A DNA stretch of 64,000 bases from Flavobacterium dauae (GTDB taxonomy: Bacteria; Bacteroidota; Bacteroidia; Flavobacteriales; Flavobacteriaceae). Position 1 is the first letter of the stretch. Each line of letters starts with the position of its first letter. A program made the position numbers and the translations under genes. The notes under the pieces were generated by a model. That model searched no databases. It saw only the letters and a list, made by a program, of their open reading frames with translations, and was not told where the DNA came from. The DNA lies in the NCBI RefSeq assembly GCF_004151275.2, contig NZ_CP130821.1:2604001-2668000 (forward strand), written 5' to 3'. This document shows positions 50,854 to 60,382 of this stretch, piece after piece.

Positions 50854-52428
50854 TTAGTATTTAGACGATACTTCTTTTGCTACTTTTTCTAATGTAGCTG
50901 TAGCTTCGTCAGACAAGTTTCCTGATTTCAAGGCATTCAATGTATCACGGTGTGATAAATTCAATACTTGTAAAAATTCTTTTTCGAACTCTTTTACTTT
51001 TTCTACAGGAACGTTGCGTAATAAGTTTTTAGAACCAGCATAGATAATCGCAATTTGATCTTCTACCGTGTAAGGATCGTTCACTGTTTGCTTTAAGATT
51101 TCAACGTTTCGCTTACCTTTCTCGATTACGTTCATTGTAGCAGCATCTAAATCAGAACCAAATTTCGCGAAAGCTTCTAACTCACGGAACTGCGCTTGGT
51201 CTAATTTTAATGTACCGGCTACTTTTTTCATTGATTTAATTTGTGCGTTACCACCTACACGAGATACCGAAATACCCACGTTGATTGCCGGACGTACACC
51301 AGAGTTAAATAAATCAGACTCCAAGAAAATCTGTCCGTCTGTAATCGAAATTACGTTAGTTGGGATATACGCAGAAACGTCACCAGCTTGCGTTTCGATA
51401 ATTGGTAAAGCAGTTAACGAACCACCACCTTTAACAATTGGCTTTAACGATTCTGGTAAATCGTTCATTGTTTTTGCAATCTCATCATCTGCGATTACTT
51501 TAGCTGCACGCTCTAATAAACGAGAGTGAAGGTAGAAAACGTCTCCAGGATACGCCTCACGACCTGGTGGACGACGTAAGATCAAAGACATTTCACGGTA
51601 AGCCACCGCTTGTTTAGATAAATCATCATAAACAATTAATGCAGGACGACCTGTGTCACGGAAATACTCACCAATTGCAGCACCCGCCATTGGAGCGTAC
51701 ACTTGCATTGGCGCAGGATCCGAAGCGTTTGCAGCAACAATGATAGAATAAGCCATTGCCCCTTTTTCTTCTAATGTTTTTGCAATATTAGCTACTGTAG
51801 AAGCTTTTTGACCTACAGCAACGTATATACAGAATACTGGTTTACCAGCATCGTAAAATTCTTTTTGATTTAAAATCGTGTCGATACAAACGGTTGTTTT
51901 ACCTGTTTGACGGTCACCAATTACCAACTCACGTTGCCCGCGACCTACCGGAATCATTGCATCGATTGCTTTGATACCTGTTTGCATTGGCTCGGTTACC
52001 GGCTGACGGAAAATAACTCCCGGTGCTTTACGCTCAATTGGCATTTCGTATAACTCACCAGCGATAGGACCTTTACCATCAATTGGGTTACCTAAAGTAT
52101 CAACCACACGTCCTAACATTCCTTCACCTACCTTGATAGAGGCAATACGACCTGTTCTTTTTACGATAGAACCTTCGCTAACCCCAGTAGAAGGACCGAA
52201 CAAAACGATACCAACGTTATCTTCTTCTAAGTTTTGTACCATTGCTTCTAATCCGCTTTCGAACTGAACCAACTCACCATATTGTGCGTTTGCTAATCCG
52301 TGAACGCGTGCAATACCATCTCCTATCTCTAAAACGGTACCAACTTCTTCTACAGATGCTTCTGTTCCAAAACCAGATAACTGTTTCTTTAAAATTGCTG
52401 AAATTTCAGCAGGATTAATTTCTGCCAT
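50854..52428 (-). CDS. atpA: ATP synthase F1 subunit alpha
   Basis: This is a 524-aa protein. P-loop GDRQTGKT near 170-177; the alpha signature [14 protein letters not shown] near 365-380. It is the non-catalytic nucleotide-binding subunit. The catalytic beta subunit gene is not in this operon. Confidence 0.98.
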   Translation of the reverse strand: MAEINPAEISAILKKQLSGFGTEASVEEVGTVLEIGDGIARVHGLANAQYGELVQFESGLEAMVQNLEEDNVGIVLFGPSTGVSEGSIVKRTGRIASIKVGEGMLGRVVDTLGNPIDGKGPIAGELYEMPIERKAPGVIFRQPVTEPMQTGIKAIDAMIPVGRGQRELVIGDRQTGKTTVCIDTILNQKEFYDAGKPVFCIYVAVGQKASTVANIAKTLEEKGAMAYSIIVAANASDPAPMQVYAPMAGAAIGEYFRDTGRPALIVYDDLSKQAVAYREMSLILRRPPGREAYPGDVFYLHSRLLERAAKVIADDEIAKTMNDLPESLKPIVKGGGSLTALPIIETQAGDVSAYIPTNVISITDGQIFLESDLFNSGVRPAINVGISVSRVGGNAQIKSMKKVAGTLKLDQAQFRELEAFAKFGSDLDAATMNVIEKGKRNVEILKQTVNDPYTVEDQIAIIYAGSKNLLRNVPVEKVKEFEKEFLQVLNLSHRDTLNALKSGNLSDEATATLEKVAKEVSSKY

Positions 52429-52463
52429 TTTTATCTATTTTATCACGTTAAACGTGTGTGATT

Positions 52464-52997
52464 TTAATTATTAAATTCTCTTTTTAACTGACTTAATTTG
52501 TTTGCAATAGAGGCATTGAACTGCATATCGCCTAAACGAATGATAAAACCGCCGATGATGTCAGGATTTACTTCGTTTACAATTGTAACTTCCTTATCAG
52601 AAATTTGTTTAATTTTTGCTAATATTTCTGTTTCTAACGCTGCTGTTAAAGGAGTAGCTGTTGTTACATAAGCTACCTGAATTCCTTTTAATTCATCGTA
52701 TAAAACGGCAAATTGTACAGCAATTGCTTCTAAAATATCTAAACGCTTGTTTTGTAATAAAACCGAAAATAAGTTTTTAGTATCTGCATTAGCCGAAGCA
52801 AAAATTTCGTTTAAGGCAGCCAACTTAGAAGATCCTTTAACGATTGGATTTTCTAAGAATAACTTTAACTCGTTGCTTTGTGTAATAGCATCAGATATGT
52901 TTTTCATATCGGTGCTTACCACATCTGCATTTCCTTTTGCGTTAGACACGTCAAGAATTGCTTTAGCATATCTTACCGCTGCTCTTGTTCCCGTCAT
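52464..52997 (-). CDS. atpH: ATP synthase F1 subunit delta
   Basis: This is a 177-aa protein with RAAVRYAKAILDVSNAKG at the N-terminus and the family signature DIIGGFIIRLGDMQFNASI near the C-terminus. It joins the peripheral stalk to F1. It starts 9 bp after atpF. Confidence 0.95.
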   Translation of the reverse strand: MTGTRAAVRYAKAILDVSNAKGNADVVSTDMKNISDAITQSNELKLFLENPIVKGSSKLAALNEIFASANADTKNLFSVLLQNKRLDILEAIAVQFAVLYDELKGIQVAYVTTATPLTAALETEILAKIKQISDKEVTIVNEVNPDIIGGFIIRLGDMQFNASIANKLSQLKREFNN

Positions 52998-53006
52998 AAC
53001 GTAGTA

Positions 53007-53507
53007 TTAGTTTAATTTAATATCGTTTAATAATGATCCCACCAATTGCTCTTGTGCTTGTTTATCAGCCAACTGACCTTTTAACAATTTTTCAGCAATA
53101 TCAATTGATAAGGTAGATACCTGATTTTTGATATCGGCAACTGCTGCGTTCTTCTCGCTTTGAATTGTTGCCTGTGCTTGTGCAATCATTTGCGCACCTG
53201 CAGCCTGAGCTTCTTCTTTAGCTTCAGCAATCATTTTATCTTTCATTTCACGAGCTTCCTTCAACATTACGTCGCGTTCTGCACGGGCTTCAGCTAACAA
53301 CTTTTCGTTGTCTGCTTTTAAGTTGGTTAATTCTCTTTTAGCGTTTTCAGCTGCAGCTAAAGCATCTGCTATACCTTCTTCACGGGCTTCTAACGCGTTA
53401 ACGATTGGTTTCCAGGCAAATTTTCCTAATAAGAAAATAATTACCAATAAAATAATAGCTTGCCAAAAGAATAAACCCCAACTAAAATCGTGAATTAATT
53501 TGTCCAT
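53007..53507 (-). CDS. atpF: ATP synthase F0 subunit b
   Basis: This is a 166-aa protein with one N-terminal TM (LFFWQAIILLVIIFLLGKF) followed by a long charged helix (ADALAAAENAKRELTNLKAD, and so on). It dimerises as the peripheral stalk. Confidence 0.95.
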   Translation of the reverse strand: MDKLIHDFSWGLFFWQAIILLVIIFLLGKFAWKPIVNALEAREEGIADALAAAENAKRELTNLKADNEKLLAEARAERDVMLKEAREMKDKMIAEAKEEAQAAGAQMIAQAQATIQSEKNAAVADIKNQVSTLSIDIAEKLLKGQLADKQAQEQLVGSLLNDIKLN

Positions 53508-53598
53508 TGTATCTTAAAAAAATATGAATTTATACTAATTAATTTTTGTTTAATTAAACAATATCTGCAACCAACCGTTACAGATATTGTTTTTTTAA

Positions 53599-53793
53599 TT
53601 AAGCTCCTAAGATTAAAGCACCGAATGCTAAACCTTCTAATAATGCACCAATGATGATCATTGCAGTTTGAATTTTACCTGCTGCTTCTGGTTGACGAGC
53701 AATAGCGTCCATTGCAGAACCACCAATTTTACCTAAACCGATACCAGCTCCGATAACGATTAAACCTGCACCAACTAAATTTGGAATTGTCAT
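53599..53793 (-). CDS. atpE: ATP synthase F0 subunit c
   Basis: This is a 64-aa hairpin of two TM helices. The ion-binding carboxylate is Glu53 (GALLEGLAFG); the polar loop is ARQPEAAGK. No sodium-binding signature is evident, so proton coupling is likely. Confidence 0.96.
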   Translation of the reverse strand: MTIPNLVGAGLIVIGAGIGLGKIGGSAMDAIARQPEAAGKIQTAMIIIGALLEGLAFGALILGA

Positions 53794-53850
53794 AATAAAT
53801 GAATTTATATATAATTAAACAAAATTTTAATACTCAAAATACGTTATATC

Positions 53851-54993
53851 TTAATGATGATCGTGTTCCTGAACTGCCGAACCAATAAACAACGATGATA
53901 ACATTGTAAAGATAAAGGCTTGCAAGAATGCTACTAAAATTTCTAACACGGTTAAAAATGTTGTTAGCAAGAACGATACACCTACTGCACCCGGCGTTGA
54001 TAATGTTTCTTTCATTAAAAATGCCACTGCAATTAACCCCATTACTACCGAGTGACCTGCTGTAATGTTAGCAAACAAACGAATTAATAACGAGAATGGT
54101 TTTGTGAACATACCTAAAATTTCAATAGGCATTAATACAATTTTCATTGGCCACGGCACCCCCGGCATCCAGAAAATGTGTTTCCAGTAATCTGCGTTTC
54201 CGCTAAAATTAACATATAAAAAGGTAAAGATTGCTAAACAAACGGTTACCGAAATATTTCCGGTTACGTTTAAACCAAGCGGTGTTAAACCTAATAAGTT
54301 TAATAAAAAGATTAAAAAGAAAACCGATAGTAAATACGGCATATACTTTTTATATTTTTTATCGCCAATGTTTGGGCGTGCCATTTCATCGCGAACGTAA
54401 ATAACCAATGGTTCTAATACGCGTGCAAAACCTTTTGGCAGGTTATTTGCCGATGATTTGTAGGTTTTTGCCAATGCGGTAAACCCTAAAAACAATAAGA
54501 TTGTTGCCAACAACAAACCTACTACGTTTTTGGTGATTGACACATCAAAAGGTTTTTCAACTGTTGGGTGATGATGTTCATCTAACTTCAAATCACCTGT
54601 AGCATCTGTTTTGTAGATTTTACCGTGATAGTAAACATAATGTTGCCCGCCGTTTTCTACAACTTTACCGTTGTACACAAAATCTTCTGAAGACATGAAC
54701 ACTTTTAGTCCGTTATCAATCAAAATGACTGGTAAAGCAAAACCATAATGTCTGTGAGCTTCTTTATCCGCATAAAACGAATAAAAATGATCGTCCATTA
54801 AATGGTGTTGTGTAAAATTGTGAACAAACTCTTTATCTGTTTCTTCAGCATGAGCTTCGTGTGCAGTTTCTGTAGCAACAGTTTGCAATGAATCGTGAAC
54901 CGAAACAACCGGAGTTTCTGCACTTGACACTAAAGGCATCAAGGCAAATAAAGCCGCTGTTAATAATTGAAGTGATTTTTTAATCGTCACCAT
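53851..54993 (-). CDS. atpB: ATP synthase F0 subunit a
   Basis: This is a 380-aa protein from the ATG at 54993 (MVTIKKSLQLLTAALFALM); a longer start at 55041 was not chosen. It has a signal-like N-terminus and a ~140-residue His-rich periplasmic domain typical of Bacteroidota AtpB, then the conserved membrane domain with the essential Arg in LIRLFANITAGH. It forms the proton half-channels. Confidence 0.95.
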   Translation of the reverse strand: MVTIKKSLQLLTAALFALMPLVSSAETPVVSVHDSLQTVATETAHEAHAEETDKEFVHNFTQHHLMDDHFYSFYADKEAHRHYGFALPVILIDNGLKVFMSSEDFVYNGKVVENGGQHYVYYHGKIYKTDATGDLKLDEHHHPTVEKPFDVSITKNVVGLLLATILLFLGFTALAKTYKSSANNLPKGFARVLEPLVIYVRDEMARPNIGDKKYKKYMPYLLSVFFLIFLLNLLGLTPLGLNVTGNISVTVCLAIFTFLYVNFSGNADYWKHIFWMPGVPWPMKIVLMPIEILGMFTKPFSLLIRLFANITAGHSVVMGLIAVAFLMKETLSTPGAVGVSFLLTTFLTVLEILVAFLQAFIFTMLSSLFIGSAVQEHDHH

Positions 54994-55082
54994 ACCGTGG
55001 TTAAATTTTTTACGTTTCAAAAATTTTGTGCAAAAATACAATAATTATCCGTTCAGCACAGAACTATTTAAACTTTTTTTCT

Positions 55083-55490
55083 TTATTTATTTTCTGATGA
55101 ATGTGATTGATTTAAAACACGATAGGTTACGTACACATCAAAAATCATAAACAAAAAGAAAACGGCTAAAAAATTATATTTAAAAAAATCATCTGCTGCA
55201 CTGGTTTTCAACGCACTGCTTATGGCAAAATAATTAATTACCAGTTTTAACGTTAAGAATCCTAAAAATATAAAACCTAAATTTTGCGGCATGCTTTTCC
55301 CAATACCTACCACAGCAAAAATTAATAATGCCGACAAAAGAAACTGCAACGCATAAATTTGCCAAAGCTGCATATAAGCGGTATCCCACAAAGGCAGGTG
55401 TTTGGTGATTGACTGTAACAAAAAGTGCAAACCGAAGGAAACCAGTGCCAAAATTGCCAACTGACCTATAAAAGCTAATGCTTTACTCAT
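55083..55490 (-). CDS. Uncharacterised four-TM protein of the atp operon
   Basis: This is a 135-aa hydrophobic protein with four TM segments (about 5-25, 45-65, 70-90, 105-125). It overlaps the AtpZ-like gene by 8 nt and precedes atpB, the position of AtpI/UncI in other bacteria. It may help c-ring assembly like AtpI, but sequence similarity to AtpI is not obvious. Confidence 0.75.
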   Translation of the reverse strand: MSKALAFIGQLAILALVSFGLHFLLQSITKHLPLWDTAYMQLWQIYALQFLLSALLIFAVVGIGKSMPQNLGFIFLGFLTLKLVINYFAISSALKTSAADDFFKYNFLAVFFLFMIFDVYVTYRVLNQSHSSENK

Positions 55491-55707
55491 TTTTATTTAA
55501 TTTATTAACCTGACTAATTACTTGATACATTGCCAGAAAAATTCCGAGCAAAGTTACACTTTTTGTTCCCCAATCGTCATATATTAAATACTTTTTATCT
55601 AACCAGCCGCCAATCTTATAAAACACATAAATTGTGGCACCCATTTGAAAGGGAATCGATGTAAAAATCAACCATTTGCTTGTATTACTCGGTTTTTTAG
55701 GCTGCAT
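55483..55707 (-). CDS. atpZ: AtpZ/AtpI-family protein
   Basis: This is a 74-aa protein with two TM segments (WLIFTSIPFQMGATIYVFYKIG; GTKSVTLLGIFLAMYQVISQV split by a loop). Position before the F0 genes and the GGWLDKKY loop match AtpZ-like proteins, implicated in Mg2+/Ca2+ entry or F0 assembly in other bacteria. It starts 1 nt after the upstream gene's stop. Confidence 0.8.
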   Translation of the reverse strand: MQPKKPSNTSKWLIFTSIPFQMGATIYVFYKIGGWLDKKYLIYDDWGTKSVTLLGIFLAMYQVISQVNKLNKNE

Positions 55708-55708
55708 C

Positions 55709-58264
55709 TTATTTTCCGGCTTCTTTTATGTATTCTTCCCAGTTTTTCTTAATCAATACCACGCCGTAATCATCGGTACTTATTAAAACAGGGTTTAATT
55801 TTATTCCGTATTCCGATTCCAATTCAAGGTACATTTGTGCCGATTTTGCAATATTCCCCGATTTTACTCCGTGCAGTACAAAGAAAATGGTATTGTCGTT
55901 ATACATATCGGCACTAAAAATTAAACCGGTATGACGGCGGTCGTTCGCATATTGTTCTAATTTTGTTTTTAACGCCTGCCCTTCTTCTGTTAAAGGATAA
56001 CTTGCCGTGTAAACCATTTTTATGTTTTTAGACAAATCGCGTTTAAAGGTCATATTTTGCAACTTCGGTAAATCTTTTGCAATAATGCGTTCTGCTTCTT
56101 TACCTTCTTTTGTAGTTGGATACGTTAACGCAACATATTCCAACGCTTCACGGTAATTGGTTAATCCGCGTAATTTACCAATGGTCATTGCTTTTAGCAA
56201 TTCAAATTTACTTACAATACCATCGCCAATAACTGTTGGTATTTTGGCATCAAGTTCCTGCAACGTTTCATAATACGCACCGTTTGCATATAAACGATAC
56301 ACTTTATTGTAATCATCTATCGGCGAACCTTCGGCAGAAACAGCTGTGTTTGGATTTAAGGCTACTTGCGTATAGCGTGAATTTGGATGATTTGTTTTTA
56401 AATCGTTTAACATAGCCTGAGCTTTTGCAGGATCTGTTTTTAGATAAATTTTATACAAATGGTATTTTGCAGGTTCAATTAAACCAACTTCGGGATCAAT
56501 TGCCAACAAATGTTCCAATTTTCCGGCTGCCACTTCATATTCTTCCAATCGATCGCTGTACAATAATCCCAATTGATAATACGCGTTGTCACGTTCAATT
56601 TTTAAATTTTTCAGTTCAAGACTATCGGTTGGAATCTGTTTCAGATAAAAATCAACACTGTATCGCGGATCTTCCGTTTTACTTGTATTAGATGCCGTTT
56701 GATTACTGTTTAAAGTATCGTTTTCTTGTTGTGTATTTGACACAACCGATGCCGCACTGCTTGATGCAATTGACGACCAACGCCAGTTATCTGTTAACGG
56801 ACGACTGCCCCATTTTTTATTAAAATCGTTTATGCCTTGTTGAACCGTAGCGTTATTGTAAAAATAAAAACTTGACGACGCACTGGTACTTGGTGCCATA
56901 CCGGGCATTTGCTGATTTTGTTGAGAAGCAACTTGCTGAGCTTTGGCATCTTCGGCTTTTAGTTTTTCAATAAACTGTTCTATTTCTTGTTTTTGCAGCA
57001 ATTCATCTTTCCCAACCAACCTTAGGATACTGTCGTTTTTACGGGTAATTTGCTCGTAACGCACAATATCAACCAAGTTATTTCTTTTGCGTTTCACCTG
57101 AACATATTCTCGCGACATTGGGTTCATATAAACCATTGTAGAATCGTAATACATTCCGGCTGTTTCAAACTGTTTTTTCTGATAATAGATATTTGCCAGC
57201 TTGTTATAGTTTGCCACCTTAATGTATTCGTTATTTTTATTGGCTTTTAACGACATATTGTAATCCTTAACAGCGCGGTCAACTACACCATAAGATTCGT
57301 GCATAACACCCAACTGATGAAAAATAACATCAGAATACGCACGGTTTTCCCGATCGTTTAACAGTGATAAATACTGACGCACAAAGGCAGTGGTATCTAT
57401 AGCACTTATATCCTGATTGGCAAATTTTTCGGCGTGAGCATTAATCACCAATGCACGTGAAATTCTTCGGTTATAATCTATAACGTCTTGAAAGTTTTTA
57501 ACCGCATCTGGTTTTTGTCCGGTTTTACTGTTTAATTGTCCTAAAACATACGTATATCGGGCTTTCTCGTCGGTATCATTTGTTAAATTGATAGCTTGTT
57601 GCAATGGAATTTTAGCAGAATCTAAATGCTCTAAATGAATGTATCCTTGTGCCAAGGTTGCATAAGCATCTGCTTTTGTTTGCGTTTTCATTGCTTCTTC
57701 ACTATCTCTGAAAATCTTTTTAAGATTCTGGATCGCCAAACCGTAATACTCTAACTTTAAGTTTGTTTTTTCTTTCCAAACCAAGGCATCGTAAAACAAG
57801 TCGCTATCAGGGTATTTTAAAATAATATAATTAAACGCTTCAATTGCCGGTACAAAGCGTAAATCCTGATAACGGGCTTTACCTAAAAGCATATAAGCTT
57901 CGTCCATTTGCGGATTGTGTTCTTTACCGGCAATATTTATCGAGTGCTTTTGTGCTGCTTTTACCGCTTTATCTTCGGCTCGTTGAAAATGCGGATTTTT
58001 TTCTGTTTCTCCGGTAACAATCAATGCTTTTTCATCTTTTTGAATTGGCTCAAGAGTGATGATGTTTGAAAAATCATCAACATATTTCTTTTTTAATTCC
58101 ATTACACCGCGATCATAAGCTGTGGTACCGTTATAAAGTACATTGTATTTAGTATTTGTAGCATGGAATTTTTTGTTCATAAAACCGGCTTTTTCAGTAG
58201 AACAAGCCACGGCTATAAACAGCATTAACAAAACAAAAGCGTATTTAGAGAAAACAGTTTTCAA
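55709..58264 (-). CDS. sprE: SprE/PorW-like TPR lipoprotein of type IX secretion
   Basis: This is an 851-aa lipoprotein (lipobox AVACSTEK). Tetratricopeptide-like repeats run through about 130-390 and 555-720. A low-complexity Gln/Ser stretch lies near 440-470. The opening GFMNKKFHATNTKYNVLYNG is typical of SprE/PorW, an outer-membrane T9SS component linking the core and PorN ring, needed for gliding in Flavobacterium johnsoniae. It is 1 nt upstream of atpZ, so it may be co-transcribed with ATP synthase. Confidence 0.88.
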   Translation of the reverse strand: MKTVFSKYAFVLLMLFIAVACSTEKAGFMNKKFHATNTKYNVLYNGTTAYDRGVMELKKKYVDDFSNIITLEPIQKDEKALIVTGETEKNPHFQRAEDKAVKAAQKHSINIAGKEHNPQMDEAYMLLGKARYQDLRFVPAIEAFNYIILKYPDSDLFYDALVWKEKTNLKLEYYGLAIQNLKKIFRDSEEAMKTQTKADAYATLAQGYIHLEHLDSAKIPLQQAINLTNDTDEKARYTYVLGQLNSKTGQKPDAVKNFQDVIDYNRRISRALVINAHAEKFANQDISAIDTTAFVRQYLSLLNDRENRAYSDVIFHQLGVMHESYGVVDRAVKDYNMSLKANKNNEYIKVANYNKLANIYYQKKQFETAGMYYDSTMVYMNPMSREYVQVKRKRNNLVDIVRYEQITRKNDSILRLVGKDELLQKQEIEQFIEKLKAEDAKAQQVASQQNQQMPGMAPSTSASSSFYFYNNATVQQGINDFNKKWGSRPLTDNWRWSSIASSSAASVVSNTQQENDTLNSNQTASNTSKTEDPRYSVDFYLKQIPTDSLELKNLKIERDNAYYQLGLLYSDRLEEYEVAAGKLEHLLAIDPEVGLIEPAKYHLYKIYLKTDPAKAQAMLNDLKTNHPNSRYTQVALNPNTAVSAEGSPIDDYNKVYRLYANGAYYETLQELDAKIPTVIGDGIVSKFELLKAMTIGKLRGLTNYREALEYVALTYPTTKEGKEAERIIAKDLPKLQNMTFKRDLSKNIKMVYTASYPLTEEGQALKTKLEQYANDRRHTGLIFSADMYNDNTIFFVLHGVKSGNIAKSAQMYLELESEYGIKLNPVLISTDDYGVVLIKKNWEEYIKEAGK

Positions 58265-58591
58265 TAGAATGATTTTTTTAAATAACTAAAAAATACAGTT
58301 TTTAGTATAAATAAGCACAAAAAACTTAATATACTGTACTTTACTGTGTAAAAATAAGAAAACAGATTTTATTTTTCATAACAAAACCAAACTTAAAAAA
58401 ATCGCCCTAAAAATTAGAGCGATTTTTTCTCATAGCATCTCTGCTAATCATTCATCTAACCAATCTATAAATTATGAAAAACTTTTTACCAATATATGAA
58501 TTAAAACATAAACCAACAACTTTTTATTTCTTTTTTTAACCCAAAACAACTTAAAAAAATTACTTTAACTTTGCAGTTTTAATTTTTTAAA
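58265..58591. other. Divergent intergenic region
   Basis: This 327-bp gap is AT-rich. It holds a hairpin, AAAAAATCGC/GCGATTTTTT, at 58395-58427, placed oddly between divergent genes, which hints at a lost or very short transcription unit (a leader-like CTAACCAATCTATAAATT and an ATG follow at about 58474, opening only 21 codons). The promoter of the next gene is at its right end. Confidence 0.5.
58566..58573 (+). promoter_or_regulatory. -7 box for the 135-aa gene
   Basis: TAACTTTG, 18 bp before the ATG at 58592. Confidence 0.55.
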
Positions 58592-58999
58592 ATGAAAAAA
58601 GATATTGAATTTCCAAAATCGGAAAATGTTTTTTTAGCCGCTATTCCGCAATGGAATGATGATTTTCAAGAAGATAGTTGGTATGTTTACCTTATAAACC
58701 AAACCAATGAAGATTTAGAAATGGCTTTGATTGTTTCACGTGCCTATGGAATGATTAATAACGAACAGCGCAAAACAGGTACTTTTCGCCACGCCTTTGA
58801 CAAAATTGCAGCCAACAGCCAAACAAAAATAGAATTGTTAGAAAATAATGTATTGCAATTAAATAATGAATTCTCGGTTACTTATTTTTTAAATGGTAAA
58901 CTGTTTGATAAAAAATTTGTTTTTAAAACAAATACCATAAACAAAAAAGCATTGCGCAACATTGCCGAAACTAATTTAAAAGGTGTTTTGTTAAAATAG
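58592..58999 (+). CDS. Conserved flavobacterial protein of unknown function
   Basis: This is a 135-aa soluble protein beginning MKKDIEFPKSENVFLAAIPQWNDDF. Beta-rich: SWYVYLINQTNEDLEMALIV and VTYFLNGKLFDKKFVF. Homologues in flavobacteria are sometimes mislabelled as a phenylalanyl-tRNA synthetase subunit; nothing here supports that. Stand-alone gene with its own promoter and terminator. Confidence 0.75.
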   Translation: MKKDIEFPKSENVFLAAIPQWNDDFQEDSWYVYLINQTNEDLEMALIVSRAYGMINNEQRKTGTFRHAFDKIAANSQTKIELLENNVLQLNNEFSVTYFLNGKLFDKKFVFKTNTINKKALRNIAETNLKGVLLK

Positions 59000-59000
59000 A

Positions 59001-59022
59001 AAAACAGGTTTACACCTGTTTT
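59001..59022. terminator. Bidirectional terminator
   Basis: AAAACAGGT pairs with ACCTGTTTT around TTAC, between convergent genes. Confidence 0.75.
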
Positions 59023-59031
59023 TCTGATTCT

Positions 59032-60273
59032 TTATCTGCCGCCACGAGTCATTCCTCCGCCAGATGAACTTCTTCCTCCACCCATTGAACCACTGCTTCG
59101 GCTCATTGAGGGTGCAGAACTACGGCTCATACTTGGTGCAGAGCTACGACTCATTGAAGGTGTAGAACTTCTTGAAATATTTGAAGAAGAACGTGAACTG
59201 CTTGGTTGACTAATGCTTCTGCTTGGTTGCGAAGATATTCTTGAAGAACGCTCTATTCTGGAACTTGATGTACCTCTGTTAATCGTTGACGAATTAAATC
59301 TTGAATTTGAATTTCTTGATGTTTGAATTTCTGAACGATTTATATTTGCATTCACATTTGAACGACTTCTTGAAAATTCTTCACTCGACACTCGTTGTCT
59401 TCCAGAATTTATGGTTGAAGTTCTGTTTGAATTATTAACACGGCTGTTTCGAATAGTTCCTTCTGCTCTATTAGCAGTTCGTACACGATCGGTTGCTTGT
59501 AAGTTGTTAGAGCGTGTAGTTCCTCTGTTTGTTTCCAATGCTCTTCGGTTTGATACATTTTCGTTTCGGCTCACAAAAGAACGGTTTGGTTTTTGGCGTT
59601 CTAACGAATTTCCTCTTACATTGCTGTACATACGGTCGGCACGAACCAAACGGCGATTATCTGTATAAGAATATCTGTTTCTGTGATCTATGTGAGAATA
59701 GATATGACGATGGTATCTGAATGGCGGAATTGGTCGCCAATAAGAATAATATGTTGGATAATACCCCCAATACCAAGGTGAATAATACGGACGGTAGGTT
59801 GCCAACCAAAACATATCAAAAAACACAGGCGTAGTATAATAATACGGTTCATAAATATAATTTGGCCCGTATATATATGAGTTACCTACAATCTGTACCT
59901 GAACAGTTTTATTGCGTTGACGTTCCATTTCTATGGTTGCTACGTCTTGAAACATATCCTGACCTAAAACGGCTTGAATTACAATTACGCGAACATCGCT
60001 TTCACCTACTTCAACCACACGTAAATAATCTACGTAATTATCGTTATTTAAATCTAAATTTGATATTTGGGTTGACGGGTCATTTAATCGGCGTTCAAAA
60101 TCTTCTAAATCTTTAGATTCGCCAAAAATAGATGCTACTGCCTGCAAATCAAGATTATCAGAAATATCGTAATTCTGTGCTACAACAGTTGCATTACCAC
60201 TGCTGTACTGCGCATTACCAACACCTGCGGTTAGTATGGCTGCTGCTATTAATGCGAATTTAAATATTTTCAT
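59032..60273 (-). CDS. Exported protein with long Ser/Arg/Asn-rich disordered tail
   Basis: This is a 413-aa protein with a signal peptide (VGNAQ, about 21). Residues about 25-135 are a folded domain of the kind that resembles BamE/PepSY-sized modules (DLDNFERRLNDPS-like linker, then VDYLRVVEVGESDVRVIVIQ). An aromatic stretch (about 150-200) is rich in Tyr/Trp/Pro (YYSPWYWGYYPTYYSYW). The last ~200 residues are Ser/Arg/Asn low complexity with three copies of APSMSRSS and a Gly-rich end. Cell-envelope location likely; function unknown. Confidence 0.72.
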   Translation of the reverse strand: MKIFKFALIAAAILTAGVGNAQYSSGNATVVAQNYDISDNLDLQAVASIFGESKDLEDFERRLNDPSTQISNLDLNNDNYVDYLRVVEVGESDVRVIVIQAVLGQDMFQDVATIEMERQRNKTVQVQIVGNSYIYGPNYIYEPYYYTTPVFFDMFWLATYRPYYSPWYWGYYPTYYSYWRPIPPFRYHRHIYSHIDHRNRYSYTDNRRLVRADRMYSNVRGNSLERQKPNRSFVSRNENVSNRRALETNRGTTRSNNLQATDRVRTANRAEGTIRNSRVNNSNRTSTINSGRQRVSSEEFSRSRSNVNANINRSEIQTSRNSNSRFNSSTINRGTSSSRIERSSRISSQPSRSISQPSSSRSSSNISRSSTPSMSRSSAPSMSRSSAPSMSRSSGSMGGGRSSSGGGMTRGGR

Positions 60274-60320
60274 TTTTTATTAGTTTTAATTCTTTATTCA
60301 TTAAATATCAACTACTGTGC

Positions 60321-60328
60321 CAAAATTA
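60321..60328 (-). promoter_or_regulatory. -7 box for the Ser/Arg-rich exported protein
   Basis: TAATTTTG on the minus strand, 47 bp before the ATG at 60273. Confidence 0.5.
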
Positions 60329-60343
60329 TATAGCATAAAAAAA

Positions 60344-60367
60344 GACCTCATTTTAGAGGCCTTTTTT
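60344..60367 (-). terminator. Terminator after the OmpA-family gene
   Basis: GACCTC pairs with GAGGCC (one G:T/offset pair) around ATTTTA, T runs on both strands; 22 bp after the gene's stop. Confidence 0.65.
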
Positions 60368-60382
60368 AGTGTAATTTATAAA

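Noticed and set aside
49905..55707. Apparent loss of ATP synthase beta and epsilon genes
   Set aside because: In Bacteroidota atpD-atpC normally form a separate locus, so their absence from this operon is expected.
58474..58540. Short ORF of 21 codons after a gene-like leader sequence
   Set aside because: It is too short, Phe/Tyr-rich and lacks any supporting feature beyond the leader; noted only in the intergenic entry.
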